A stretch of DNA of 28,052 nt from an uncultured beta proteobacterium (GCA_903843315.1 CAIMPQ010000099.1:1-28052), one strand, 5' to 3'. Shown: positions 1 to 8,189, numbered from the stretch's first letter. Notes: generated from the sequence alone by a model not told the origin. Made by a program: numbers and translations.

Positions 1-1350
1 GCTACAAATCATTTGAATAATTGCCTGCGGATCCTCGGAACGTGGGTTGTCGCTGGTGATAATCATTTGGTCGGCATATTTCTGAGCGACAGCTCCCATT
101 TGAGGACGCTTACCGACATCTCGATCACCTCCACAGCCAAAAACACACCAAATTTTTCCACCCCGTTGCTCTGCAATGGGCTTTAGCGCTTGTAATGTTT
201 TTTCCAATGCATCAGGGGTATGAGCATAGTCAACAATTACCATTAAACCCTCAGATTTTTGGTGCCTACCCAATTGAATTAACTCCATACGGCCAATGAC
301 GGGACGAAGTTGACTCACTCGTTTACTGGCCTCAATGCAGGTATAGCCTTGAGATAGCAAAACAGTCCAAACAGCCAGCGCATTACTTAAATTAAAGTCA
401 CCCAATAAAGGAATATGTAGCGTATTGGTACCAATTCCCTCATAGGTAAACAATGAGTCATATCCAACACCATTCAAGACGCTATCTTTTGCATAAACCC
501 GTTGCAAACGGTCACCAAATTTCTCAAAACCTTTGAGCGCTTCTTGTCTTAAGGTATATGCCCAAACCTTGATGTCGCCCTTAGCTAGCAGCTTTGCAGC
601 TAATTCTCGTCCAAAGGCATCATCCAAATTAATCACAGCCTGTTCCAAGCCGGCTTGCTGAAATAACTTGGCTTTTGCTTCAGCATAGTCAGCCATACTG
701 CCGTGATAATCCAAATGATCTTGCGTCAGATTGGTAAATACGGCGCAATTAAATTGGGTGCCCGCTACACGATCTTGATGTAAGGCGTGCGATGATACTT
801 CCATGGCAACTTGCTTAGCGCCAGCATCAAGTAATTCTTTGAGCTGAGTCTGTAATTTGGGTGCATCAGGAGTTGTATACCCTGTCTGCACCAATGCACC
901 TGGAAAGCCAGTCCCAAGAGTGCCCAGAACGGCTGTGCGATGGTTCGACTCATCTAAAGCTTGGGCCAACCACTGCGTAATACTGGTCTTGCCATTAGTA
1001 CCCGTTACACCAATCATCTTTAATTGGCGGCTTGGGTAACCATACCATTTTGCACAAAGCTCTCCAGCCAATGCCGCAAGATTATCTATCGCAATACACT
1101 GTGGATGATCTATATATTGAGCACCGGAATCTGCAGGATCAAAAACCACTGCTGCTGCACCACTCGCTAATGCCGCATCAATAAATGGACGTCCATCACG
1201 CAATACCTTGCCATGACCAACTGGATAAGCAAAAAAGATGTCGCCAAATTGGATCTGGCGACTGTCCGCACTTACTTTAGCAGAGCTATTCGCTATGGTG
1301 TGTAGGTAGTCAATCAAGTGATTGGGTTCTATTTTCAATGCCACACTCAT
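1..1350 (-). CDS. murE: UDP-N-acetylmuramoyl-tripeptide synthetase MurE (3' end outside window)
   Basis: This cytoplasmic Mur ligase adds meso-diaminopimelate to UDP-MurNAc-L-Ala-D-Glu, using ATP, in peptidoglycan precursor synthesis. My translation of the minus strand is open for 450 codons and runs off the left edge. The ATP-binding loop GTNGKTS is at residues 117-123. The motif DNPR, which in this family marks specificity for meso-DAP rather than lysine, is at 434-437. About 50 residues of a typical 500-residue MurE are missing. The ATG overlaps the ftsI stop as ATGA, which indicates translational coupling and fixes the start. In some betaproteobacteria murE and murF are fused; that cannot be judged here. 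Function is certain; only the C-terminus is unseen. Confidence 0.95.
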   Translation of the reverse strand, partial: MSVALKIEPNHLIDYLHTIANSSAKVSADSRQIQFGDIFFAYPVGHGKVLRDGRPFIDAALASGAAAVVFDPADSGAQYIDHPQCIAIDNLAALAGELCAKWYGYPSRQLKMIGVTGTNGKTSITQWLAQALDESNHRTAVLGTLGTGFPGALVQTGYTTPDAPKLQTQLKELLDAGAKQVAMEVSSHALHQDRVAGTQFNCAVFTNLTQDHLDYHGSMADYAEAKAKLFQQAGLEQAVINLDDAFGRELAAKLLAKGDIKVWAYTLRQEALKGFEKFGDRLQRVYAKDSVLNGVGYDSLFTYEGIGTNTLHIPLLGDFNLSNALAVWTVLLSQGYTCIEASKRVSQLRPVIGRMELIQLGRHQKSEGLMVIVDYAHTPDALEKTLQALKPIAEQRGGKIWCVFGCGGDRDVGKRPQMGAVAQKYADQMIITSDNPRSEDPQAIIQMICS

Positions 1351-3119
1351 CTTTTCAGAACCACATGCTGAGTCTGTACATTTGCAGTTCGAATCTCATC
1401 CGGAGTCTGGTCTTGCAAAACCATTTGCTTCACTTTGTTATCAGGCAATACATTGAGCGTATTGAGTGTTTCGCTCACAATGGTTGAGAACACTGGTGCA
1501 GCAACATCTCCCCCATAGTGACTACCGCCTGTTGGCTCATCAATCATGACAGCCACCACAATTCGAGGGGCGCTGATTGGTGCTAGGCCAGCAAAGTAAG
1601 CCCGGTACTTATTACCATAGCCCTTGCCAACCAATTTGTGGGCTGTACCTGTCTTACCGCCAACCCTAAAGCCTTCTGCCTGCGCCTTGATTGCAGTACC
1701 ACCAGGTTCGGTAACTGTCTCAAGCATAGTGCGCATTTCAATGGCAGTTTTTGCTGAGAGCACTCTTGTGCCCGGTTTAAAGTCTGGGCTACGCTCGATT
1801 GTTAACGGCACTAACTCGCCATCGCGTGCAAATACGGTATAGGCGCGTGCCATTTGAAAGAGTGATGCAGAAATGCCATAACCAAATGCAATGCGTGCTT
1901 GATCAGTTGGCATCCACTTTTTGAATGGGTGCACAGTTCCAGCTACAGCGCCTGGGAAGCCAATTTTAGGCGCCTGTCCCAAACCAACCGCCGTGTAGAA
2001 GTCCCACATTTCTTCAGCAGAAAGATTATTCATGGCAATCTTTGCAGTACCGATGTTGCTCGATTTCTGAATCACCTGTGCAACAGTCAGATTGCCGTAT
2101 GGATGAGTGTCGGTAATCGGCTTAGGACCAACAAGATACTTGGCACCAATCACCATATTGGTGTCTGGCTTAACGGCACCCTTTTCTAAAGCAATTGAAA
2201 CCGTAAAAGGTTTCATCGTTGAGCCAGGCTCAAAAGTATCGGTCAATACACGATTTCGTAACTGCTCACCAGTAAGGTATCTGCGATCATTCGGGTTATA
2301 ACTTGGGTAATTAGCTAAAGCTAAAATTTCCCCAGTCTGCGTATCTAAAACCACCGCTCCACCCGCCTTGGCATGATGCTTCTCAACCGCATCCTTCACT
2401 GCGTTGTAAGCTAAATATTGAATCTTGCTATCAATAGAAAGATTTAAATCCTTGCCATTTTGAGGCAATTGTAAGATTGCCATCTCCTCAACAACACGTC
2501 CTAAGCGGTCAACTACCACACGTCTTTGTCCAGGATGACCAGCAAGCTCATTCTCCCGGGAAAGCTCCATACCTTCCTGACCCTTATCGTTCACATTTGT
2601 AAAACCAACCACATGGGCCATCGCTTCACCTTCTGGATAAAAGCGACGATATTCATTATTTAAGCCAATACCGGGAATTTCTAATTGCTTAATTTGTTGT
2701 GCAACAGCCGGCTCAACCTGACGCTTTAAGAAAATCTGCTTACGCTCTTCTTTTAACTTCTTACGCAAGTCAGATTCGCTCATTTGCAAAAGGCTGGCAA
2801 GCTTTTGCACCTTATCGGCTGCTAAATCATCGGGTACTGTGTCGTTATAGGCGATAACAGACTTTGCTTCCAAGCTGGTAGCAATGACTTGACCATTACG
2901 ATCCAAAATTTTTCCACGACTGGCAGGCAGCTCTAATTCACGCTGTGTACCACGAACGCCTTTAGCTTCATAGAATGCATTTCCTGGACCCTGAATCCAG
3001 AAAGCCCGGAGTAACAGCAGCATAAATACGAAAAATAAAAGGAACAGCATCAAGCGCGACCGCCACATTGGCAGGCGCAAGACTAAATTTGGCGTAGTAG
3101 AAAAACCCACCGGCCTCAT
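1347..3119 (-). CDS. ftsI: Peptidoglycan D,D-transpeptidase FtsI (penicillin-binding protein 3)
   Basis: This septal class B penicillin-binding protein cross-links peptidoglycan at the division site as partner of FtsW. The 590-residue product has a short cytoplasmic N-terminus, one strongly hydrophobic membrane anchor at about residues 22-40, a periplasmic pedestal domain, then the transpeptidase domain. All three active-site motifs are visible: S300-T-M-K303 with the nucleophile serine, S353-S-N355 and K489-T-G491. The length is normal for FtsI. It overlaps ftsL by ATGA at its start and murE by ATGA at its end, so it sits in the tightly coupled dcw operon and is probably transcribed from the promoter upstream of mraZ. 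It could not be a stand-alone class A enzyme because no glycosyltransferase domain is present. Confidence 0.96.
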   Translation of the reverse strand: MRPVGFSTTPNLVLRLPMWRSRLMLFLLFFVFMLLLLRAFWIQGPGNAFYEAKGVRGTQRELELPASRGKILDRNGQVIATSLEAKSVIAYNDTVPDDLAADKVQKLASLLQMSESDLRKKLKEERKQIFLKRQVEPAVAQQIKQLEIPGIGLNNEYRRFYPEGEAMAHVVGFTNVNDKGQEGMELSRENELAGHPGQRRVVVDRLGRVVEEMAILQLPQNGKDLNLSIDSKIQYLAYNAVKDAVEKHHAKAGGAVVLDTQTGEILALANYPSYNPNDRRYLTGEQLRNRVLTDTFEPGSTMKPFTVSIALEKGAVKPDTNMVIGAKYLVGPKPITDTHPYGNLTVAQVIQKSSNIGTAKIAMNNLSAEEMWDFYTAVGLGQAPKIGFPGAVAGTVHPFKKWMPTDQARIAFGYGISASLFQMARAYTVFARDGELVPLTIERSPDFKPGTRVLSAKTAIEMRTMLETVTEPGGTAIKAQAEGFRVGGKTGTAHKLVGKGYGNKYRAYFAGLAPISAPRIVVAVMIDEPTGGSHYGGDVAAPVFSTIVSETLNTLNVLPDNKVKQMVLQDQTPDEIRTANVQTQHVVLKR

Positions 3120-3382
3120 TTGGCCTCCTTCAAGTACAAAGTACGCTCAGGAGAAATCGGGGACATCCGCAACTGATTACGCGCAACATCACGAATACGT
3201 GCTGACTTCGATAAATTGCGTTGCTCATATTCCAAGCGAAGCCACTCTTGATTTAATTTGCGCTCTTCAATTTGCGCTCGCTCTTGAGCAATAAATAATT
3301 TACGAGCACGCTGCTGTGCAGCTACCAAAGATAATGCGCAAATGAGGAGCAACGCAAGTAGAGTCAAGGTCGCACGATTCAT
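3116..3382 (-). CDS. ftsL: Cell division protein FtsL
   Basis: FtsL is a small bitopic divisome protein that, with FtsB and FtsQ, recruits and activates the FtsW-FtsI synthase. The 88-residue product fits the family: a hydrophobic segment at about residues 5-23, then a charged helical stretch rich in Glu, Arg, Leu and Gln (about 24-65) that suits the FtsB-pairing coiled coil. FtsL sequences are poorly conserved, so the call rests on size, topology and position between rsmH and ftsI, which is diagnostic in dcw clusters. Start and stop both lie in ATGA overlaps with the neighbouring genes, supporting the chosen start. I see no anomaly. Confidence 0.92.
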   Translation of the reverse strand: MNRATLTLLALLLICALSLVAAQQRARKLFIAQERAQIEERKLNQEWLRLEYEQRNLSKSARIRDVARNQLRMSPISPERTLYLKEAK

Positions 3383-4329
3383 ACTGAAGACCCCATACGC
3401 TTTTCTGCTATTCGCATAATTGCTGAACGGGCACGGGGATTTTCGAAAACCTCGGCTTCACTTGGCTTAACACGCCCAATAATTTCTAAAGCGCTTTGCG
3501 GTAAATCTTTTTCACGCACTGGTAAGCCACGCGGAACCTCTACTTTCGCATGTGCTTGCAAAAATTGCTTCACAATGCGATCTTCGAGAGAGTGAAAGCT
3601 AATGACGGCAAGTCTTGCGCCCGGTTTTAATAGATGCAATGCAGCTTTTAAACCCAGCTCCAAATCTTCCAACTCACGATTAATAAAAATGCGTAATGCC
3701 TGAAAAGTTCTAGTAGCAGGATCTTGGCCAGCCTCGCGCGTTCGAACTACGCTTGCAACTAAGTTAGCTAATTGGGTTGTCGTTTTTGGGGACAAGCCTG
3801 CTTCTCGCTTTGCCACAATGGCTCTAGCGATTTGAAATGCAAAACGCTCTTCTCCGTAAGTCTTAATCACGTGCGTGATTTCCTCTTGCGGTGCCTGCTC
3901 CAACCACTCTGCAGCCGTTAATCCGTGATCTGTATTCATCCGCATATCGAGCGGACCTTCGCGACGAAAAGAAAATCCTCGATGCGCCTCGTCCACTTGC
4001 GGTGAACTGATCCCCAAATCCAACAAAATTCCATCGACTGATGCTGCTTCTGCATACTGATCCATCTGCGCAAAACTGTCGTGCACGATCGCTAGACGTG
4101 GATCTTTGAGCTTCTCTGCTACAGCAATCGCATCCAAATCTTTGTCGAAAGCAATCATGCGCGCGGAAGCAGGGAGCTGCTTGAGTAAAGCTTGTGTATG
4201 ACCGCCGCGACCAAATGTTCCATCGATTACTAAAAGATTTTTTGCTGCTTCTTGATTCTGAATGAGCGGACCACTGATTAGTGCCGTCACCGCCTCGGCC
4301 AGTAACACTGGGCGATGAGTTATGTTCAT
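3379..4329 (-). CDS. rsmH: 16S rRNA (cytosine(1402)-N(4))-methyltransferase RsmH
   Basis: RsmH (formerly MraW) uses S-adenosylmethionine to methylate N4 of C1402 in the 16S rRNA decoding centre. The 316-residue protein starts with the family's N-terminal HRPVLL sequence and has the SAM-binding segment D36-GTFGRGGH44, followed by the LLDLGISSPQ segment near residue 105 and ISFHSLEDR near residue 243, both typical of RsmH. The length matches the family. The gene starts 12 bp after mraZ, with AGGGTG as a plausible ribosome binding site 4 bases before the ATG, and its stop overlaps ftsL as ATGA. It is the usual second gene of the dcw cluster. Confidence 0.97.
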   Translation of the reverse strand: MNITHRPVLLAEAVTALISGPLIQNQEAAKNLLVIDGTFGRGGHTQALLKQLPASARMIAFDKDLDAIAVAEKLKDPRLAIVHDSFAQMDQYAEAASVDGILLDLGISSPQVDEAHRGFSFRREGPLDMRMNTDHGLTAAEWLEQAPQEEITHVIKTYGEERFAFQIARAIVAKREAGLSPKTTTQLANLVASVVRTREAGQDPATRTFQALRIFINRELEDLELGLKAALHLLKPGARLAVISFHSLEDRIVKQFLQAHAKVEVPRGLPVREKDLPQSALEIIGRVKPSEAEVFENPRARSAIMRIAEKRMGSSV

Positions 4330-4341
4330 AGCACCCTGTCA

Positions 4342-4773
4342 TCAAAAATTAAATTGCTTGAGTGCTTCAGGCATGCCTTGAGCAATCGCAGCCTGTTCTT
4401 TTGCAGCGTATGTAGCTGCGTCCCACAACTCCAAGTGACTTCCCATACCAAGCAAGATCACTTCTTTTTCAATTCCTGCAGCCGAGCGTAATTCTGGACT
4501 TACCAAAATTCGGCCAGCACTATCCAAGTCTATTTCTGCAGCGTTACCTAAGAAAATTCTGCGCCACCAATGTGCGTCCATCGGAAGCTGCGCTACTCGA
4601 GCTCTAAATGTTTCCCATTCAGGTCTAGGGAAGAGCAGGAGGCAACCATCAGGATGTTTTGTCAGCGTAATGCGGCCTTCGCCCTGCACCAACAAGGCGT
4701 CACGATGCTTGGCCGGAACAGACATTCGGCCTTTTGCATCTAAATTAAGAGCTGACGCACCTTGAAACACCAT
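4342..4773 (-). CDS. mraZ: Transcriptional regulator MraZ
   Basis: MraZ is a nucleoid-associated AbrB-like regulator that in E. coli represses its own dcw operon by binding TGGGN repeats spaced by five bases. The 143-residue product shows the expected duplication: DAKGR at 12-16 followed by MSVPAKHR, and DSAGR at 84-88 followed by ILVSPELR. These are the two DXXXR swapped-hairpin DNA-binding elements. It is the first gene of the cluster, with a promoter and MraZ-box-like repeats lying within 60 bp of its ATG (listed separately). These fit autoregulation. The ribosome binding site is poor (GGGG about 4 bases before the ATG) and is itself part of a repeat, so bound MraZ would also cover it. Confidence 0.97.
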   Translation of the reverse strand: MVFQGASALNLDAKGRMSVPAKHRDALLVQGEGRITLTKHPDGCLLLFPRPEWETFRARVAQLPMDAHWWRRIFLGNAAEIDLDSAGRILVSPELRSAAGIEKEVILLGMGSHLELWDAATYAAKEQAAIAQGMPEALKQFNF

Positions 4774-4776
4774 TTA

Positions 4777-4801
4777 CCCCACTTTTTCACACTTCCTCCC
4801 A
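4777..4801 (-). promoter_or_regulatory. Probable MraZ operator (three direct repeats)
   Basis: Read on the minus strand, the 25 bases just before the mraZ start contain TGGGA, TGTGA and TGGGG at 4801-4797, 4791-4787 and 4781-4777. They start exactly 10 bases apart, each separated by five bases. This matches the known MraZ box design (TGGGN with 5-nt spacers); the middle copy departs from consensus at one fixed base. The array begins at the last base of the -10 hexamer and ends 3 bases before the ATG, so it covers the expected transcription start. Spacing and place are seen directly; MraZ binding is inferred from the family. Confidence 0.82.
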
Positions 4802-4829
4802 CTTTAGAGGATCATGCTAGGGGGGTCAA
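4801..4829 (-). promoter_or_regulatory. Promoter of the mraZ/dcw operon
   Basis: On the minus strand TTGACC (4829-4824) and TAAAGT (4806-4801) are separated by exactly 17 bases. This gives 5/6 and 4/6 matches to the sigma70 -35 and -10 consensus with ideal spacing. Transcription would begin near 4794, giving an untranslated leader of about 20 bases. No other plausible promoter was seen inside the following coupled genes, so this likely drives mraZ-rsmH-ftsL-ftsI-murE. Confidence 0.75.
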
Positions 4830-4861
4830 GTGTTTTTGGGGATTTTTTTGGGAATTTCTCT

Positions 4862-4877
4862 AGTGTTTACAAACACT
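4862..4877. promoter_or_regulatory. Palindrome upstream of the dcw promoter, possible operator
   Basis: AGTGTTTACAAACACT is a perfect inverted repeat with 7-base arms and a 2-base centre. The same heptamer AGTGTTT occurs again at 4829-4835, where it overlaps the -35 hexamer of the mraZ promoter by one base, 33 bp (about three helical turns) from the left arm of the palindrome. This suggests a dimeric regulator site upstream of the promoter. The binding protein is unknown. Confidence 0.4.
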
Positions 4878-5074
4878 TAGCGTCATGTGTTCACAAAATG
4901 GTGATATTAAAATAGCTACTTGAAACAATGGCTTGGAAAATATACTTAAGAATAGGTCTTAGCTATTTCACTAGATAATGTCTAAATATACTGTATTTAA
5001 AAACAGTACTACTCAAAAAATATATCAAAATTAATCTAAAACGAATTCTGTTGAATTGAATCTCTCTATCAGTA
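4878..5074. other. AT-rich intergenic spacer between coq7 and the mraZ control region
   Basis: About 200 bases of strongly AT-rich DNA with no convincing gene in either direction. It holds two inverted repeats: TACTGT/ACAGTA at 4989-5008 with an 8-base loop, and AAATAGCTA/TAGCTATTT at 4910-4918 and 4960-4968. The first could be a weak transcription stop for bioB-coq7 on the minus strand, but it lacks a GC-rich stem and a proper T-run after it. I see no clear intrinsic terminator, so some read-through from coq7 into mraZ is possible. Confidence 0.4.
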
Positions 5075-5704
5075 TTAAATTTTATAAGCAGTAGAGGTCA
5101 TTACCTTGGATATTGCTTGCATCATTTTCTGAATGGGCTCTGGCAGATCAATTCCACCAGCTTGCAATGCAGCTTGTCCATGTTCAATTTCATCAATGCG
5201 CATTTGATCAACGATTGCACGAGAACGATGATCTTCTGCAGGTAATTTTTTGAGATGACTCTCTAAATGATTTTCAACCTGTTTTTCAGTTTCAGCAACA
5301 AAACCTAAACTCCATTTGTCGCCCGCTAAGCCTGCTACCAAGCCAATTGCAAAGGATCCTGCATACCAAATTGGATTGAGATAACTGGTATGTGAGCCGA
5401 GCTCTTTGAGACGAGTTTCGCACCACGCTAGGTGATCCATTTCTTCTTGACCGGAGTGATCAAGCATCTCTTGGATTTGTGGATTTCGTGCGACCAATTT
5501 TTGCGATTGATAGAGTGCTTGAGCACAGACTTCACCTACATGATTGACACGCATTAATCCTGCCGCATGCTTTCTTTCGGCTGCATCTAAGGTCGAATAG
5601 GTTGCAGCTTCTGATCCGGGAGTGGGACGTTGGGCATTTGCTCCGCCTACTACTGAGCGAAGTGCAGTATCAAACTCAATAATGATGCGATCTATTGGGG
5701 TCAT
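5075..5704 (-). CDS. coq7: 3-demethoxyubiquinol 3-hydroxylase (COQ7 family)
   Basis: This di-iron monooxygenase carries out the late C6 ring hydroxylation in ubiquinone synthesis, the step done by the flavoprotein UbiF in E. coli. The 209-residue protein shows the ferritin-like ligand set: E58 in VNHVGEV, E88 with H91 in EEMDH, E140 in ETEKQVENHL, and E172 with H175 in DEIEH. The hydrophobic segment at about 112-127 fits the membrane-contact helix of COQ7. An N-terminal extension of some 40 residues precedes the conserved core, as is usual in betaproteobacteria. It starts 11 bp after bioB, with AGG 4 bases before the ATG, so the two genes are probably co-transcribed. Confidence 0.95.
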   Translation of the reverse strand: MTPIDRIIIEFDTALRSVVGGANAQRPTPGSEAATYSTLDAAERKHAAGLMRVNHVGEVCAQALYQSQKLVARNPQIQEMLDHSGQEEMDHLAWCETRLKELGSHTSYLNPIWYAGSFAIGLVAGLAGDKWSLGFVAETEKQVENHLESHLKKLPAEDHRSRAIVDQMRIDEIEHGQAALQAGGIDLPEPIQKMMQAISKVMTSTAYKI

Positions 5705-5715
5705 AAACCTACCAA

Positions 5716-6753
5716 TTAGACGAAAACCTCTGCTTTACAGCTTTGCTTGGTCTTCAAGCCCAACTCGGCCAAGAGCTCACGGTCTTGTTCTGCCTCAGGG
5801 TTGCCGGTAGTGAGTAGTTGCTCACCATAGAAAATAGAATTGGCGCCAGCCATAAAACACATGGCCTGAACAGCCCTTCCCAATTCTTGCCGTCCAGCAG
5901 ATAAACGCACGCGGGCCTTAGGCATGGTGATGCGAGCAACTGCAATGGTTCTAACAAATTCAAGGGGGTCTAAGGGCTTTTGATCAGCCATAGGGGTTCC
6001 CGCAACTGGCACGAGGTGATTAATAGGCACCGACTCAGGATATGGGCTTAAATTGGCCAAACTAGCTAAGAAAGCAGCCCGTTGCTCGCGTGATTCACCC
6101 ATACCTACAATACCGCCGCAACAAACAGACATCCCCGCTGCACGCACATTCGAAATGGTATCAAGGCGATCTTGATAGCCGCGGGTAGAGATCACTGAGC
6201 GATAAAAATCTTCGCTGGTATCGAGGTTGTGATTGTAAAAATCTAAGCCAGCCTCTTGCAAAGCCTGGGCTTGACCTGCTTCCAGCATGCCTAAGGTGGC
6301 GCAAGTCTCAAGACCCAAAGCTTTAACCCCTTTAATCATCGCAGTCACTTTTTCAATATCACGGTCCTTAGGCTCACGCCAAGCGGCGCCCATGCAGAAT
6401 CGATTAGATCCAGCTGCTTTAGCCGCTTTAGCAGCCTCTAGAACCTCTTCTAAGCCCATTAACTTCTCTGCCTTAACGTCGGTGTCATAACGCGCTGCTT
6501 GCGGGCAATAACCACAATCCTCAGGGCAGCCGCCTGTCTTAATCGACAGCAAAGTTGCTAATTCCACGTCCCCCTCAGGGAAATTTGCTTTATGAGCCTC
6601 TTGTGCTTGAAGCATTAATTCATTGAAAGGCAGTGCAAACAAAGTTTCAATCTGAGCTACCGTCCAATCACCAGAGGCATCGACCTCTTTACGTAAATTG
6701 GTCTTAGATTTAACTAAGGTAAGGGGTTTTTCTGCAGTTTGGGGGTCCAACAT
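5716..6753 (-). CDS. bioB: Biotin synthase BioB
   Basis: BioB is a radical SAM enzyme that inserts sulfur into dethiobiotin, the last step of biotin synthesis. The 345-residue protein has the radical SAM cluster motif C76-PED-C80-GY-C83. The other family hallmarks follow, including the YNHNLDTS segment that contributes the conserved asparagine and aspartate near the substrate, and RLSAGRQE near the C-terminus with the arginine that coordinates the auxiliary [2Fe-2S] cluster. The start has GGAA about 9 bases upstream. It diverges from bioA across 89 bp and is followed 11 bp later by coq7. Only bioB is on this strand; bioA, bioF and bioD run the other way. Confidence 0.97.
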   Translation of the reverse strand: MLDPQTAEKPLTLVKSKTNLRKEVDASGDWTVAQIETLFALPFNELMLQAQEAHKANFPEGDVELATLLSIKTGGCPEDCGYCPQAARYDTDVKAEKLMGLEEVLEAAKAAKAAGSNRFCMGAAWREPKDRDIEKVTAMIKGVKALGLETCATLGMLEAGQAQALQEAGLDFYNHNLDTSEDFYRSVISTRGYQDRLDTISNVRAAGMSVCCGGIVGMGESREQRAAFLASLANLSPYPESVPINHLVPVAGTPMADQKPLDPLEFVRTIAVARITMPKARVRLSAGRQELGRAVQAMCFMAGANSIFYGEQLLTTGNPEAEQDRELLAELGLKTKQSCKAEVFV

Positions 6754-6842
6754 AGGTAATTTCCAAGAAATAGATCAATTCAAGCCATAAACATAACAGA
6801 TACAGCCCTGAATTTGGAAAAACTAGTGGTCAAATATCAAAC
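6754..6842. promoter_or_regulatory. Divergent bioB / bioAFD control region
   Basis: This 89-bp gap must hold promoters for both directions. On the minus strand TTCCAA and TTATGT with a 17-base spacer are a weak possible promoter for bioB. For bioA the best I can see is TTCAAG (6779-6784) and TACAGC (6801-6806), spacer 16, which is poor. TTTCCAA at 6760-6766 and TTGGAAA at 6814-6820 are complementary and may form part of a shared operator. I found no recognisable BirA or BioR palindrome, so the regulator is unknown. The bioA start has no convincing Shine-Dalgarno. Confidence 0.4.
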
Positions 6843-8189
6843 ATGAAGGTTATTTCTGATCTAAATCAATTCACACTCGTCGATCGCAGCTTGGCTGCCG
6901 TCTGGCATCCCTGCACTCAGATGAAGCACCATGAGTCTTTTCCCCTCATTGCCATCACCAAAGGTAAGGGGGCGTGGCTCTATGATGAAAATGGCAATCC
7001 ATTGCTTGATTGCATTAGTTCTTGGTGGACTAATTTATTTGGTCACTCAAATGCCCGTATCAATCAAGCCATCACTGAACAACTCGACAAAATCGAACAT
7101 GTGATGCTCGCCGGTTTCACGCATCTTCCAGTTGTAGAGCTTTCAGAAAAACTATCTGCATTAACTGATCACTATTTGGGGCATGTCTTCTACGCATCGG
7201 ATGGTGCATCCGCAGTAGAAATTGCCCTGAAGATGAGTCATCACTTTTGGCAACTCAATGGAAAACCACAAAAGAAAAAATTTGTTTGTCTACAAAATGG
7301 TTATCACGGAGAAACACTGGGAGCCTTGGCGGTAACCGATGTCGCTATTTTTCGCGAAGCATATGGATCCCTATTACAAGATGTTTATACAGTTCGCTCG
7401 CCCGATGCACGTAAAGCGAAAGCCGGTGAGAGCTCAGAAGATGTAGCTAAACAGGCGGCAAAAGAGCTCGAACAATTATTTGAAAAAGAGCATGGGCAGA
7501 TTGCCGCCATTATCGTTGAGCCATTAGTTCAATGTGCGGGACACATGGCGATGTATTCGCCAGAATATCTACGGCTCGTGAGAGATCTCTGTGATCGCTA
7601 TGCAGTTCATCTCATCGCGGATGAAATTGCTGTCGGCTGCGGTCGAAGTGGGAAATTTTTTGCCTGCGAGCACGCGGGTATTTGGCCAGACTTTTTAACC
7701 TTATCTAAGGGCATCAGCGGTGGCTACCTCCCGCTATCACTGTGCCTTACCACCGAAGAGATCTACCGTGCTTTTTATAGCGATCAAACTCAACAAGGCT
7801 TCCTCCATTCACATTCTTATACTGGCAACCCGCTAGCATGCGCTGCAGCACTTGCCTGTCTAAAGATTTTTGAGAGTGATCAAGTTTTAGAAAAAAACCA
7901 ACTTCGCTCACAAGACTTAGCTAATGCATTTGCTTGGGCAAAAACAGATATCCGTATAGAGCACTGGCGCCAACAGGGAATGATTTTGGCTTTTGATATC
8001 AAAGAGGATTGCCTCAAAAGTGCAAGCACCTTCCCTAGAGAAATGTTTGCTACAAGTTTAGAGGAAGGCATTCTCATTAGACCCATTGGTAATACGATTT
8101 ATGTCATGCCGCCCTACATCCTGTCTGCTGAAGAGACCTTACAAATGGGCAAGTCTGTTCAACGCGCACTTGAAAAGGTGCTGGCATGA
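6843..8189 (+). CDS. bioA: Adenosylmethionine-8-amino-7-oxononanoate aminotransferase BioA
   Basis: BioA uses PLP and takes the amino group from S-adenosylmethionine to turn 8-amino-7-oxononanoate (KAPA) into 7,8-diaminopelargonate. The 448-residue class III aminotransferase shows the BioA-typical opening WHPCTQMK (21-28), the SSWWTNLFGH segment (59-68), the cofactor aspartate D260 in ADEIAVGCGRSG, and the Schiff-base lysine K289 in LSKGISGGYLPL. It is slightly longer than E. coli BioA (429). The end overlaps bioF by ATGA, making bioA-bioF-bioD one coupled operon. The ATG at 6843 is the first start in frame that leaves WHPCTQ intact. Confidence 0.96.
   Translation: MKVISDLNQFTLVDRSLAAVWHPCTQMKHHESFPLIAITKGKGAWLYDENGNPLLDCISSWWTNLFGHSNARINQAITEQLDKIEHVMLAGFTHLPVVELSEKLSALTDHYLGHVFYASDGASAVEIALKMSHHFWQLNGKPQKKKFVCLQNGYHGETLGALAVTDVAIFREAYGSLLQDVYTVRSPDARKAKAGESSEDVAKQAAKELEQLFEKEHGQIAAIIVEPLVQCAGHMAMYSPEYLRLVRDLCDRYAVHLIADEIAVGCGRSGKFFACEHAGIWPDFLTLSKGISGGYLPLSLCLTTEEIYRAFYSDQTQQGFLHSHSYTGNPLACAAALACLKIFESDQVLEKNQLRSQDLANAFAWAKTDIRIEHWRQQGMILAFDIKEDCLKSASTFPREMFATSLEEGILIRPIGNTIYVMPPYILSAEETLQMGKSVQRALEKVLA

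Noticed and set aside
3863..4345. A 160-codon frame overlapping rsmH and the end of mraZ on the same strand
   Set aside because: It is an out-of-frame shadow with many Ser, Arg and Cys and no domain; rsmH is conserved across the same bases.
4902..4968. AAATAGCTA/TAGCTATTT inverted repeat as a mobile element or att site
   Set aside because: Nine-base arms 41 bp apart in AT-rich DNA are expected by chance and there is no integrase or transposase nearby.
4989..5008. TACTGT/ACAGTA hairpin as terminator of bioB-coq7
   Set aside because: Short AT-rich stem, 8-base loop and no T-run after it on the minus strand; kept only as part of the spacer description.
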